Shown one piece after another: positions 1 through 14,500 of a DNA stretch of 64,000 nucleotides. This stretch comes from Fratercula arctica (Eukaryota; Chordata; Aves; Charadriiformes; Alcidae), in assembly GCA_947846985.1 (NCBI GenBank), contig CANTUZ010000004.1, positions 5,384,927 through 5,448,926 on the forward strand, in the 5' to 3' direction. Numbering within the stretch: the stretch's first letter is position 1; the number at the start of each line of letters is the position of its first letter. A program made the translations under genes and the position numbers. The notes under the pieces were generated by a model. It was not told the origin of the DNA. It was given only the letters and a program-made list of their open reading frames with translations, and did not search any database.

Positions 1-3000
1 AATCTTTGTTTTAAAAACCTAACAGTTCAAATTGCTATAAAGGAAGCCTTAACAAAGGAGTTACATTTTTTCCCATGAACTCAATGGGAGCTTTGCCATT
101 GACTTCAAAGGGCAAAGGACTGGGCCTTAGTATGTATAATATAATGCAGTTATTTAATTAGAACCAGATATCATGAAGAAAAATCCTCATTGGGAAGGGT
201 GTAGCAGTTTTTGCTTGGGATCTACTTTCTACAATTTTCTGTGTCTAGCGGAAGTCATTCCCTTCAAAAAACCTTAGACTTTGGAGTATTCCAATAACAC
301 TGTTAAATAATGTAACTTTTTTCAAGTTATTTGGTAATTGTACATTTCACTTCCAAACTGTCTTGGAAATCTTCGTAAGGACAAAGGTAGTCACTTGAGT
401 TGAAGACATTTCAGTTTGCATATTTATAAGAGAGTGAAATGATTGCTAATAATAGGTGCTAGACAGACATTACTAGAAACTAGAGGCCATTTATTGAAGG
501 ACTGATAATGTATCAGCATAAGCTAAGGAAAAAATTTCAGCCTGTGGACATATCTCTCAGTTGCAAATGTTTACTGTTTGCAGAGAGCACTTGTAACTGC
601 CCTCTTGCTTTCTTCAACATTGCAAATAGACAGGCTTGTGCTGGTTGTTAACGAGTAGGTATTTCTTAAACAATTTAGATATTAGGGCTTTGCTAACTCA
701 CCTCATTTTACCCGAGAGCTCAGGGAACAATCAAACGAGCAGCTCATCTGTAAGATTTGAAGTGTAGAAACCCCCAGGACAGTGAGGAGGACAGAGAGAG
801 GAGTGCCAAGCAGCTGTGGGTGACTGCCTCTGCGGCAGGCACAGCTGTGGCTGGACACGTCAGACAGTACCTCCTTGTGTTGGCACACTCATCTTGTTGT
901 AGGTGCACCTTCAACTGTTCAACTGATACCACTCTGGAAAGGCTCTAAGGGTCCTGCAAAAAACCTGCTTTTCTTCCACATGGAGAATTGTGCAACGGTA
1001 ATTATAATGGTTGTCTATACCTGTATAATATCAGGTGTTTCAAAGGTGTACTGCAATCAAGGGGAATCATGTCACAAGTTTTGTTAGTTTTACTCAGCCA
1101 CCACCACTGGTGCTCCTGAAGAGATCGTCTCTCTCTTTATCTCTCTAAATCCTTGTCTTCTCTGCCAGAAGTTCTTGCTCTGCTTTCTCTTGTCATTCTC
1201 TCGGTAGTACTTTTATTTAAATATGCAAGTACAGCTACTTACTTAAGCATCACTTTCAGTGAATTCAGCGAAAATTGTGGGCAAATGAAGCCTCAGACTT
1301 CAAACCTTGTTACTTACTTAGAACAGTGCCAATCACTACCAGTGAACTTTCCTTGGACTGAAAGAAATCCAGGAAACTTTCTGCTTTGCATGAACTCTCT
1401 CATCACAGAAATCCCTGAACTACTACAGCTTAACAGATGTGGCTGGAATAGACTGATCAGTGTTTTGTTCCACAAATTACATTTTCCTATTTTGCAGAGA
1501 TCACTTCAAAGACTGGCTGCCATAAGCCACTGATTTAATTACAGAGGATGCATATGGAAATAATCTGAAAGGGATAACTAACTTTATGTATTATCATATA
1601 TTCATAACCATCTTCCCACACAGTGAAATAATACTTGCAGAATGGATAGTGTAAGACCCACTTACAGAATTCTTCAAATTAGAAAAAACCTATAATTAAG
1701 CATGGATGTTTTAAGCAAATTCTAACATATAATACTATCTAATGCCTACAATACTTACAGAGGAGAAGCTGTTTGACATCCTTAGCTGAAAAAAGCCCAA
1801 AGTTTCAGAATTGTTGGCTTTCCAAAAAACTGGATACCTAGGAAATTATAATGGTTTCACCTAAATTATCAGTCAGTGGAATAAGTATGTCATGCTGATC
1901 AATATAAAACGAGACATTCACAAACTTGGAGGGCTTTGTTACAATAATACGTAATAGAATTACATCACTGGTTTATGAAACAAAATGTTAGGTTTTATAG
2001 TGTTATCTCATGGTACCCATACTGTCTGCCAAACTTAGGCTTTAGCTGTGTTGCACATGTTTAGGAATATCTAGGGGAAGATCCTAGTCATTAAACTGAA
2101 CTGGAAATCACAACTAGAACACTGTTTCCTTTCAAGCCTCCAAATCCCTTTGCTAAGTGAATTAGCAGTATGCCTTTATGACCAGACTGAATAATCACCT
2201 TTTCATGATGCTGACATATTATTGATTCTCACTAGATGGTGCTCTTATTCACAGTCCCCAAAATCATAGGTAAGTGAATGCAGAGACAGGTACACCTTGG
2301 AGAAATTTTGGTTGCTAGCTTTAATGTTTTCTTACTGAAGCTGCTAAGTATTTTTCAGTTCAGTGTCCCAGACCAAATACTTTCAAAGTATAGAATTAAT
2401 GTCTTCAAGATAAATATGTATGTAAAACAAGTCAAGAATTCCATAATATCAAATTAATCACTCCAAATCTTCCTTTCACTTCTACTTATTATTCCCTGCA
2501 TACAAATATAATGTAATCCCCTTAAGGAGGGCTCCATAAATTTGAACTAGGGTTTGATTTGTGGTTTCATAACACTATAGTTAGGACACATTTTGATCTT
2601 TAAAAAACTAACTAACTAAAAAGGAATATTTCAGGAGGCCTTAAGAAAGAGGCCGTCATAATCCTTTAAAGAGAAAAATATTTCTGCAGCTATTTTACAG
2701 CACATTATGAACATTCAGTAGTAATATTACACACAACTATTGAATACATGTAGTGAAATAGTAATAAAAAAAAGAGTATCAAACAACATTATACCAGACC
2801 TCAGTTTCTTCCAGCCCAATCTGACAACAGCCAGAGCAGACAGGGCTGGGAGCCCTGGAGATTTAAGAAGTCTCCCAGGTCTTGTATCCAATTTAATCTG
2901 AATTTTGAGCTACATTAAAATGACGTTTTTTCTAAATTCGTCATTATCCTGCTTTTCCTTTCTCTGCCCTCACTTTCAGTCATGACTTCATTCTGTAATA

Positions 3001-6000
3001 TTAGCTCCTCTAAAACCAGGTTATTTTACTAATCTGATGAAGAACAGACTCCCATGAAGTATACCAAAACCAAATCCAAGAATGCATCCTTGAACAGCTA
3101 GGGTGTTGGAAATATACCTGAGTTTTGCAGCTTGAGCCCATTTTTACTCAAATAGTTTTAAATTAACAGATGAGTACAGGTGTGATCCAACTAATTTTTC
3201 CATTTTTACATCTTTATTTGAAAGGCCCTGATTCAGCTCCTAAAATTACATTTTTAAGTAATTTTCCAGATCACCAGGATAATGTTACCAAAAGATTTCT
3301 GATTTCATGGCACAATTTGTGAATACAGAATGTATTTGGCTTCAAAACCTCTTCTCATTCTACAAAAGCAAAAATTTCCCAAACTCTGTGTTACAGTTTT
3401 CTTCCTTTATATTTACAAGAACAGTGAAAAACAGCCCAGTCAATCTAAATCTAGTGAGAGGACCATGAATGCCTCTTTTTCTACACTGGCAAGAACAGTA
3501 CAAAGGGTACGATAATTAAGCCTGGGGAGATAGTTATCTTTGTGGCTTGTAATTTTTTTTTTTTTTTTTTTTTTTGTGTTCCTACATGAACAAATGGAGC
3601 ACTGAAACGCATGGCCTGAGAACAATGGTGCCCAGCCCCGTACCAGCCTTCGGGGTCATTCACTTGCCTGATTTGCATAAGAGGCCTGGAAAAGTTGCAG
3701 AGAGTGGGAATTTGCACAAATTGATATTGGGTGCTAACTGACTCCAGCAAAAACTAAAGATGCATTGGCCTGTTCAAATCAGGCTTGAATTCAGGCCCTC
3801 TGGATTCCTGCATCAGCCAGCTCTGAAGAATTAAAGCCTGGCATGGTTCATCAGCAGCTGGGTCCTGGGATAAAAATAGAGAGGCAGAAACAGGATCATG
3901 TTTTAGCACAATCTTAGCTGAAACTGGAAAGGGTGGGAAGGAACCCTTCCTCTTAAGAAAAATACTTTCTTTTCAGGTGTTCTAGGCAACAGGATGGTAA
4001 TTGAGCTCCCCTAAAATGAGAGCCAGATCAAATCTTTCCTGAAAACTTTTTATGGCTCTAGATCCAAACCATTTTTAAAGGCTGGAAAATAACCATTGTT
4101 CCATGTTTATGGAACATGTGCAGGTGTGTTCCATCAAGAACAAGGAACACAATTTATTTCAGTGAGTGGATCAATCATGATACATGTACACACAGTTGAC
4201 AGTCATGGCTGTAGGAGTTGCCTGTTGCCTCAGTCCTATGCCATGCCTCTTGCTTGTCTGTTATCCAACTAAAAAGCTTTTTCCGACAGGTTTCTGTCAG
4301 ATCATTATGAGTAAGCCCTCAAATGAGACTTGTGCTGCCTGGCATCAACAATTTCCAATGAGCATAATATCTTTAGTAATCCACAGATTGTGGGACCGAG
4401 TTTAATATCTGGAGAAGATCTTTGGTCTGCACACGGTTGAAACACTGTGTGAATAGGTTTCTTTGTGATTGCCAGTCCCTTTTATATTGTAGAAATTTCT
4501 CTTTATTGGGAGAGGAAACAATATGCTACCAAGTCCTCTCTGTTTTTATAGTTTCGTAGCGTTACGGAAAGTAGTGTTCTCCCTTAGGGATTCACATAAT
4601 CTCATGTTATACCTGTATGTCACTTAGAGCAAAACTTACACATTGGTCCAACTGAGTTTAGTTTCATTTAAAAGCTTCCTTGAACTTTTTTGATTTCTCT
4701 ATTGTTACACTTGTAAGATACGCTCAGGCCAGACGCTATTTACATGTGCTTAGGTTTCATTTTGGCTATTTCACTTGGCTCCCTCAGGCTTTGTGTACCT
4801 CAAGTTTCTCCATCATTTTAACACAATTAGTCACAATCTAAACCAGCATCTCAAGTACAGATCCTGCCACAACTGCACTTGACTGGTCAGAAATACATCT
4901 GTACGACTACTTTGCTTGGACTGAGCACACAGATAAGGAGTATTTAAGGCAAAATCCTCTCAGCAGCAGGCCCCAACTCCATTCTTCAGCTAATATTAGT
5001 TATTGTGAAGCAAGTATGTGTCTGTCAGTTCTGCTGAGGTTGTCCTTGTTGAAACATCCCTTCCATCTCTGGACTGCTCTCCTTTTTCACGCAGAAAGCT
5101 TTGCTGCACTCCTGTGGTGTCAGTCATGGATAAACACTTTCAAAATACAATGTGTATGGAATAGGAGGTGGGGGGCAAGGGGGAGAGGTTGGACTTGGTC
5201 TTCTCTTTCTTCTCACAAATACAATAATCTCTGTCATCAAGGCTTCTTCCTTCAGGCACAGAAGATGAGATAAAGTTTGCTTCAATGTGCAGATTTCTGG
5301 TTTTTTCTATGCAAAAAAGAAAAGAACTGGAAAGCAATCCCCTCTGATACAGTGACATTAAAATGCTCTTGCTGTGTGTTTTCTTTAAATTCATTATTAG
5401 GCTTAAGTTAATAAGAAAAAGGTAAGTTTCAGGGCAAAATAATAAAGAGGAAAGGAAACTGGACACTGATTCTGACGCTGAATTTAATTTATGAAGGTGC
5501 TGACCTGTGACATCTGTTTAAAGACTACACAATCCTTAAAACGTGTGCTTCCCAGGAAACTTGAGAAGATACTAGCAGTTCGTATAACAGGTCCTTTCCT
5601 TCAAAATTATATTAGTAGGAGAGATGTCAGCAAAGTTATAAGTCTTCTGAGGCAATCTGACTCAGATTATCTTCTTTTAGGTGAAAAAGAGCACTGTACA
5701 TTTCTACATTCCTATTCAGTTGCTTAAAATGCCACTCTTGATCTTCAGTTGATTTTTAAATGACTTCTTACATCACCAATATGCTGAAATTTGTGCCTGA
5801 CTGTAAAGGTTTCTTAAACAGACAGCTATAAACAGTGCCATGAGATAAGGAGCTACACCAGCCATCAGTTTCCGATGGATATAGTAATGTGAATCATAGG
5901 GAGGCATTTGCTCAAGAAACAAATACAAAAATACAGAACTGATGCACATAAATGTCTTTTCAGCTTCTAGCTGTGCCTCCTAGCCTTTACTCCCTTTATC

Positions 6001-8084
6001 TGGTGCTTCGTATTTGGAAGAATGCCGCAGATCAGGGCTGACTTTGCCATTACCACTGGTTTCCTGACACTCTTTCAAACAATCGTTCAGGAATACCATA
6101 CTGTCATATTGTAAGATGTTCCTTCAGATTATTTTTTCTTTCACAGTTAAGCTCTGAAAGCAGCACAATGTGTATGAGAGGAGAAGACGCAGTGATTTCC
6201 ATTTCCTCTTCTGCTTGTGTCTCATTTTTAAACTAGTATTTGACCTTTGTTGGGAGCTGAAGCACTTTCCATAGATCTAAAAGGGAATACTACATGGAGG
6301 ATTTTTGTTTTGTAGCTGCTACAGCCTTACTTTCAGAAGTACTTGCAAAAAGTGCCTCTTAACTCAGTACAAGATACAGCTGTTTGTTGCTTTCTTATGT
6401 ATTAAAGGCAGTGCTCACTCTAAAAATCAAGTCATGAAAATCTGGCGCAGTTTTGGATCTTTACATACTGAAGTTACTTGGAGGCTCCATTTGGCCATAA
6501 CAATGCAACCGAGTTAGACACATCATTTAATAGTTCAAAAATATGCAGGATATCTTTTAGTAAAGGTGGAGCAATGGTAGCCACACAAAATGAAAAGGAA
6601 TGCTGTGGTCCTAAACTAATATAACTAGGGCTGTCAAAAAATTTCTATGACTATGTTGGGGTGAAATATTTTGATGGCAAGTAGGTATTTCATAGCCACA
6701 TGTTAATCTTCTTGAACAGGATGAGTTATTAAATTAAATCCTTAAAATGAGTAGCTCTTTTATGTGAGCTTATATTTTCCAGATGCTTGATACAGCCAAG
6801 ATTATCCTGTTCATTTGCATGTGCTTATTTCTTTTGTTGTTATTTTTAGGAAATTCTTTAAAACTTACTATTATTCTAACATCTGAGTAACATTTGAAAA
6901 TCTTTTTTATTTTAGTCCCATAGCATTTTTCAGTTATCTTTCTTCATCCTTATTTCTATTATTTATAGTTTTGGAAGAAGAGACAATGCCATACCTCTGT
7001 GGCATAACTCTCCAGAAGCTGATGAAGCCATGCTAGAACTGTACTGCATTTTCAGCAAAGCTCAGGGGGAATAAAAAAAGGTTACATGGGAGAATATGAC
7101 TGCAATTTGGGGTAACACAGTATTCTTCAGAACCATCATACTCTTATTGCAGCTTTCAGATCTTTACATTTTGAAAATATGACTGTTCAATAGTAGCAAA
7201 ACCTGAGGCTTAATTTAAACTAATTAAGCAAGTAGGATTTTGTCCTAGGTTTTGTCCCCACTAATTGGCTTTAACATTGACAAGGAAGTTTAGTTAAATC
7301 ATAATGCACAGGAACTATGATGTCTTTAAAAAACACAAAGCTTTCTACATTTGCTGTTCCATTATAAAAATAACTAAGGCTTGCTGAATTTCATGAATGT
7401 GTGGGCTGCAGCCTTCTGTGTATATAACTTGCGTCCTTGACTTAGCCAACGTGTCTTAAAGCTGGCACAGATTTTGGCCAAAGGTCATTAAAGTACTTCA
7501 GAATCTGTCTGGGATGAGAGGTACCATATTATGCTTGGGTCAGTACATAATAATAATACTTCAGAGGAATATAATTAAATAAAATCATAGAAAATGTCTG
7601 CCAAAGATCTGCTTGAAACAATACTCCAATTTCTTATATTAAGAACTGTTAAAAATGGCAGCATTAAAAAACAACTGGCTCTTTCCCAAGCTACATGCCA
7701 TTTGGATTTCCTTGAAAATTCAATCTTTACAGTTTCTGAATAATGCAACCATTGTAATTCAAGGACGCTCCCCTGCTGGTTTTGATTAATTTGTTTTAAC
7801 AACACAGAAGAAGTCTGCTGTAGCTCCTCTGGTAATACAAATCCATGCTACAAAGAATTCTGTTGTCTCCACCTCTCTAATAAACTATACTGTCAGGGGT
7901 TCAGAACTAAATGGATGGCAATACAACTTAAACGATTCATCTCTGCTTTTGCATTTTTTCCACCTTTAACCCTTAGCTAGTTTATAAGTCTATTCTTATT
8001 TCCCATCTAAGTTAATCCAGAGAAATATTTTAGTTTGTATGCAAAACCACCAATTTTACACATTTAAAATGAGTATCTTTATTC
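1..8084 (+). other. Non-coding, presumed SYNPO2 intron 1 (part)
   Basis: No gene, RNA gene or recognisable transposon was seen. The open frames present are short and show no family resemblance. It contains a 23-base T run at 3553-3575. Assignment to intron 1 rests on the missing first exon being further upstream; part of it could instead lie outside the gene. Confidence 0.6.
3553..3575. repeat. Poly-T run (23 bases)
   Basis: Uninterrupted T run. I found no AATAAA complement or gene-like sequence to its right that would make it the tail of a minus-strand retrocopy. Confidence 0.95.
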
Positions 8085-8518
8085 TGTGTCCAGCTCTGGA
8101 GTCCCCAGCACAGGAAGAACATGGATCTGTTGGAGAGGGTCCAGAGGAGGGGCACAAAGATGCTCCGAGGGCTGGAGCCCCTCTGCTGTGAGGACAGGCT
8201 GAGAGTTGGGGGGGTTCAGCCTGGGGAAGAGAAGGCTCTGGGGAGACCTTAGAGCCCCTTCCAGTCCGTATAGGGGCTACAGGAAAGCTGGGGAGGGACT
8301 TGTTATCAGGGAGTGGAGCGATAGGACTAGGGGGAACAGTTTTAAACTGAAAGAGGGGAGGTTTAGGTTCGACACAAGGAAGAAATTCTTCCCTGTGAGA
8401 GTGGTGAGCCCCTGGCCCAGGTTGCCCAGAGACGCTGTGGCTGCCCCATCCCTGGAGGTGTTCAAGGCCAGTTTGGACGGGGCTTGGAGCAACCTGGTCT
8501 GGTGGGAGATGTCCCTAT
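8085..8518 (+). mobile_element. CR1 LINE fragment (3' part of ORF2 and beginning of 3' UTR)
   Basis: The sequence matches, as I recall it, the widely shared avian CR1 3' region: the 'gtccagaggaggggcacaaa' block, the 'ggttcagcctggggaagaga' block, 'ttttaaactgaaagagggga', then 'aagaaattcttccctgtgag', 'ggttgcccagagacgctgtg' and 'ccctggaggtgttcaaggcc'. In one frame it reads FFPVRVVSPWPRLPRDAVAA and then PSLEVFK, the C-terminal end of the CR1 reverse-transcriptase ORF. The element is truncated at its 5' end, as is normal, but it also stops at a GTGTCCCT-like point before the usual 3' terminal segment and its short terminal repeat. It is moderately diverged and has no coding capacity. Confidence 0.93.
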
Positions 8519-11500
8519 CTAAGAACATGTGGATACTTTAGCATTCAAACGGTATGATGAGTTTGGGGAATCATACAGCACTGTAATAGAAATTGCTATG
8601 TTAGCTTACTTATACAATTACATACTCTTGAACTGTTTTCATTCCACATAAATATTAAATACTTCTTTGTTTAAACTCATTTATTTAAAATACTAAGTAA
8701 AATGAAATTAAACAATTTCCAAGCTGTTTCTTACAGATTTCTGGTAAACTAGCTGCTCGTTTGACATGTCGCATGTGTAATTTCAACAGTACCCCTATGT
8801 GTGAGTGTATATACAGATGCTTTAGGCTAACATTAAACAACGTTCTATAGCTAGGAATATTTTTGTAATCCAAATAAAGTAGATAGTGTTTTTATAGCTA
8901 TCAATTCTTGGGTTATGGAGAATGTCTTCAAATAGAAATGGAAAGAGGTTTATCATCACAAACAGGTCTCATTCCCTTAAAAGGAAGTTGTTTCTTTTTT
9001 CTTCTGCTTCTTTGGAGAACTGGCTACAAACTGGGAATGGTTATTGTATGACTCATTTCAGAAGAATAGCTACAGTGTAAAAAGTTCAGAAAGGATCTTA
9101 ATAAAACCAAACCAAATCATCTTCTGTTTTGGGCACGATAAGGATAGTTTTAAAGAGAAAAATACCAAAATTTTCAGAATGTTGTAAATCAACATAATAC
9201 TGTAGTGTTTTAATGGGAAGGGGGAACAGGTCAGGAAAGAATAAAACATTTACCCCTAGTTTCAGTTCTACAGGTACGACAGAAATCACCTTTCATAAGC
9301 AAACTTTACAGTGACTTTATTCTGGTCTGGCCTGTAAGTGAGCTCCTGCACCCACCAGTGCAAATCACTGCTAAAAACACACACAAACTTGGGAATCCTC
9401 ACTCATTTGGCTCTGCACAGATAGCGTGACTTTTCTACTGCACCACAAGTACTTTAGCTACTTGGAAATTCCTCAAAACCCCGACACTGTAAGTCAAACT
9501 CGCAATAATAGAATTATTTCAAATAAAACATTAAATACATAAGCAGCTATGCTGTGGACATTAGACTGCAAATGTTACAAGTAAATATTATTGTATTATT
9601 CCCTGCATTGCTTTCCCCCCAATGGGTTTAAGGATACAATAGTATATAGTTAGGACAGAAAAAGGCCCTTTCCTTCTTAAATGTCTCTTATTGTTTATGA
9701 TTCAGCATTTGAAACTTTTGGCATAACATAAGGACCTGAAAGAGGTAGTCTCCTACCTTATAGCTTTTGCTCACTGTGCCGTTCCAAGGGGAGGCTGATC
9801 AGAAAGTAAGAGGCAGTACTCAAGTAATCATTTTATCCTTTCATTATAAGCCTTGTCTTAGTTTTTACAGCTTTATATATGAAATCAGGTCTTCAACATG
9901 CCACTTTAAGTTATGCTTTTCTGTGCAGAAGTATTCTCTATTTCATTTATAGAAGGGAGAGACACTGGTGTCATGTCTCACAAAGCTAAGTTTTAATAGG
10001 ATTTGTGGTTGTTAATACTAGGAATATGCATAAAAAAAGTGCATGCTAGCTGGTGTATGTATTTTCAAGATGCAATAGCTGGGTGAGAGATGCTGACTCC
10101 TTAGCAAGAGTTCCATGTGAGACAGGGAGAAATGCAAATTTTTTTTAACTTCAGCACTAGCTCTTCACATATCGCTACTCTAGCAAGAGAAGTTTGTACA
10201 CAGCACCATGAACTATAAGAGTCTGCTATATAATCCTCTCTTTAAATAGTTAAGTGCTTAGATGTTTTTATCTAAACCCCAAGCAATAGGGTCAGGACAG
10301 TCTATTTATTGTGATAGTCAAACACAGTTTGATAGTTAAGGATCTGCTGACCAGTCTGTAATAGTTTTTGTAAGAATATGGTTTATCTATTTAAAGTGTG
10401 TGAGATTAGAAGGGCAACCATGCTAATCGTTGCATGTGGCTGCCAAAATTCTGTAGAAACCATCTGGAGGGAAATACAGTATACTGAAAAACATTATTTC
10501 GCCTTAAAGTTATAGGCCACCCTAAAGGAATAAAACTTCATAGGGTAAGTCAGTAGCTTCAGATCAAGACACTTCTTACTGCGCAGTCCTAAGACTACTA
10601 TGCATAAATAATTTAAAATTTTTCCACTCTAAACAAAGACAATAATTGTCAGTCACAACACAAAGGTATTAATATTTTTAAAGATTTTTATTTATTTTGT
10701 CCTCATTGCACATATATTGTAAAGGAATTTGCTGCATTCATCACTTGTAGTCAAGGCATATTCTGTGTTCCCTTAAATATAAAACTATTATGTGGCTTCA
10801 TTTTGATTGGAAACCGCATGTTCAATATTGGTCATTTATATAAATTAAAGTTTCCAAAAGTGCTAGGATTTTTTTTTTTAAATTTCTCATGCTTGTAGCA
10901 CTATGAAATTTTTCCCTGAGTGTTTCTCCTAAGATTGTGCCAACTGAGGCTGAAGTTAATAGAAAACGACCAAGTGATTTCAGTGGGAGTTTCATATTCG
11001 GAAAGCAAAACCAGAACAATATTTTGGCAAGGCTCTCCATGCATCTGAATTCCCATTCCTAGGAAGTTTACAGGAAACTCCTGAACATTTCAAATTGTCC
11101 TGAGACTAACTGCATTTGAATCTTCTTCTGAATATAAGTAGAATATCCTGTAGTCTTCAAAAAATTCAATTAGAGTGCATCAGTAGAACTAAGTGAACTA
11201 TTAAAATAAACAGGCTCCCTAAATCAGAAATGCGTATGACCATAGAAACTGGAGTCTTCACAGATTTGTTTTACAGTATATTGAGTTATTAGTTATTAGC
11301 TCTCTAACATGAGCTGCTGCATTGCACAGTTGCAGACGTGCTCAGGACATGATTATGTTTAGGGCTGCAACATGTGGCGTTGGCCCACCTTGACCCATCT
11401 GACACTGGTAATTTTTCAGGATCCATAGCAGGCAGTGATGCAGCAAGGCACTAATTTCCTACAGAGACTGAGGAGCCGCCATGTTAGTTTGTGGATGTGA

Positions 11501-14500
11501 GCAAAACAGAAACAACAGCATGAGAGAACAGGATGGTGAGCAAACCTTTCCTTCCCTCTTCTGCTGAGGACTCCTGCTGAACACCTGCAGAGAGGGCAGT
11601 AGTTGCTCTAGAAGAATGACTCCAGATATTTAAAATATCCTCACCAAACCGTCGGCCAGGATATAACCCTAATCCAGTAGAAATAACCCAACAGTCTACT
11701 AATACCTTCAGATACCCTGCAGCATTTTTCCTCCAAGCAGCAACTACTTGACTATTGAGAGAGATTGTCTTATTTAAAAGGAAGCATCCTGCACATTTCC
11801 TGAAGACTGTAGATTTAATTTGTTCAGCAGTGGTATAGGTATTCATCAGCAAGCAAATACCTGATTTTAATTTATAACGGGCATTGCACTTCATACTAAA
11901 GCCAGAGATTTGGGCGGAAACTGGGTGTAAGTGACAAAGTACTGCCTGTAATTGAGACAAGTAGGTCTTCTGAACAATGTAGGAGAATATCTTCCTGCTG
12001 CTTAGACTTCATAGTGAAAAAATGTATTGATACATGAGGATAGTTAAGAGAAGGTCATATATTGCAAGAGATTGTTAGGTCATATACTCAGGAGAATAAT
12101 ACAGTGTCCTACAGAGACAACATAGATACCTATTAGTGTCAAATAAAAAAGTATCTTGGTTTTTGGGTGGTATTCTGGAATTATGATTTCCTGCTTAAAA
12201 ACAAGAATAATAAAGATAATCCAAGTTCATTAAGAGAACTGAAGGAAACAACCTTCTCAAAAAGGTTTGTGCAGGAAGCAGCATGCATTTTGTATCTAGA
12301 CAAAAATACTCCAAAGCAAGTGTAGTGATAGTCTATAAAAAATGTTACCTCAAACTGTTCTGGAACTTGCAGTTGAGTTCCCCTTTCCTCCAAAGGTTCA
12401 AAATGTCAAGTTTATGCAAAGCAGGTTCTCAAAGTTTGCAAAAGGCCAATGGTTTAGTTTATATTTTTCCCAGTGCAAAGCAAATGACTGACAGAGGTCG
12501 AACATACAATTTGAAAGTTAAGTCCTATTCTGTAGTCCCTTCTCTGTTGCTGCCTCCTCTTAGTGCTCCATTCTACAGGTTTCTGAGTTGTCCTATGCAT
12601 TATTTAGCAGCCTCAGCTCTTGCAATGCAAAATTAGAGATAGCACCAGCAGATCTCCAACCTGGTGTATTTTGGAGGCCCAAACACTTCAATTTAGAAAA
12701 GCAATGAAAACGGTCCTAGGCTTTCAGTATGTATTTCAGTATGCATGAGAACAAAATACAGCTGAGAATACTTCTGTTAGTTTAAATGAATAAATATCAA
12801 TGTGCTCTTAAACAAGTTCCATTCTAAAATGTGAATTCCTATACAGAGGTTAACATCCTGAGCACTACGACTTGAACCAATCATTACTGAAAAAAACCTA
12901 ACAGTTAATTCTGCTGGAGGAAAATTTCAATGCTTATAATTTAAAATGTTCTTTTGCTTGCTTTTTTGCAATGATAAACAGAAACTGAATATGTTTGAAA
13001 GATTCCCTCCCCCCCCCAAATAGTAACTTTTTTGGTTATGGACCAGTGATGCTGACAAATACCTAATTCTTGCCAGGAGCTGAAATACTAAATGGCAATC
13101 TAGTCCATTTTTGACAGTACACATGCAAGATATGGCCACATCTGTAGAACACCATTTTTAGCATGCTCCTTAGAATATCTAAAATTAAAACTGCAAGAGA
13201 AAGCACAGCTAGTTTCAAACCTTGCTGTATAACTGCAATAATTACTTCTGACAAAAACCAGCCTGATGCACAGAAAAAGAGTGACAATAGGTACTAATAA
13301 TCAAAGTGTATGACCAGTTGTGTACTTCCAAAGAGCTGAAGATGGAATCCAAACCAAAAAGTTAGAAATAATATTCAAGCTCCCTATCTCAACCCATTTC
13401 ATACTTCTGCAATATGGGTGAGATGGCTGTAAAATTTTGCACTTGGAGATTTTGAGGGGTTTGGATGCCAGGACCAAATTCTCAGCTTGGGCCCAGGACT
13501 GCTCCAGCAAACTGTTTTTAGAAAAATGTTTAGCTTTTGTATAAATGTCATCAATACAACTGATTAATGTCAATGGAATTATGCTGAAGAGCTGCAGTGG
13601 AAGAGCTGGTTCCAGTGATTGTTGCAGCAGATAGAAAGAGCTGATGAGGGGTCGGGATGAGTTAAGAGTCCACACGGAGTAGTCCCATTTAGCATTACAG
13701 GCCAGGATATAAACTTCTGAGTCAGATACAGGTTTTTCTGGAAATATTTATGACCAGAAATTGTTTCCAACTACTGCTCTTTGTATGCAAACCTGCCTTT
13801 CATCATATTTGAGATACTAAGTGGATCAGTTCTGAATGCATTTTGCAGTCAGAGCCTCATCTAATCCCTCACCTTTCCCTCATCCCTCCCCAGGCTCTAA
13901 CATCTGCAGAGTGCTGCTCCAATTTCCTTCTGCATACAGAGACATGAGCATACAACTTCTGTCCTTGAATAAGCCACTTCTAAATACTCTGCCTAAAAAT
14001 TTGTGTTCAAACATCTTGTATTGCTTAGGCACAGCTACCTCCTAAACTGGGTGTTCCCTTACTTTCTTCTGGTCTCCCCTCGTCTTTTCTGTCCTTTTCC
14101 TCTATCCTTCCACATGTATCAAATATCCGTGGCCCTCTTTTTAGCAATTTCTACCACGTGAAACAGCTCTATTGTGCTTCCCTCTGTTTACTTTACTGGC
14201 ATATACACATCTTTCATGACATTTCTCATTCCTTCATCTGTCAGGTGTTTTAAGGAAAAGAACTGAGTAGGCATATTTGAAAGAAGCTTTGGGGTAAAGG
14301 TACTGGGAAGCCACGTTATGCGATGAAGACTACAGTTCTGTCTGGGATTGTGAGGATTATCAAACACAGAAGAACAGTAATTTAAATGTATTAACTGCTT
14401 TGCTACAAATACTGTGTGCACAAGAAGATATAAATGATAATGACAGTAGATTAAACTTGGTTCACAGGCCTTCAAACATACTCAGTATGACATTCCTTTT

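Noticed and set aside
1153..1533. 126-codon open frame on the plus strand
   Set aside because: No recognised protein family and no splice-site or promoter context; probably chance.
3553..3900. Minus-strand retrocopy with the T run at 3553 as its tail
   Set aside because: No polyA signal complement close to the T run and no recognisable gene sequence beyond it.
11484..11960. 158-codon open frame on the minus strand
   Set aside because: Length is about the longest expected by chance in 64 kb of this composition; the translation resembles no family that I know and has no splice or promoter context.
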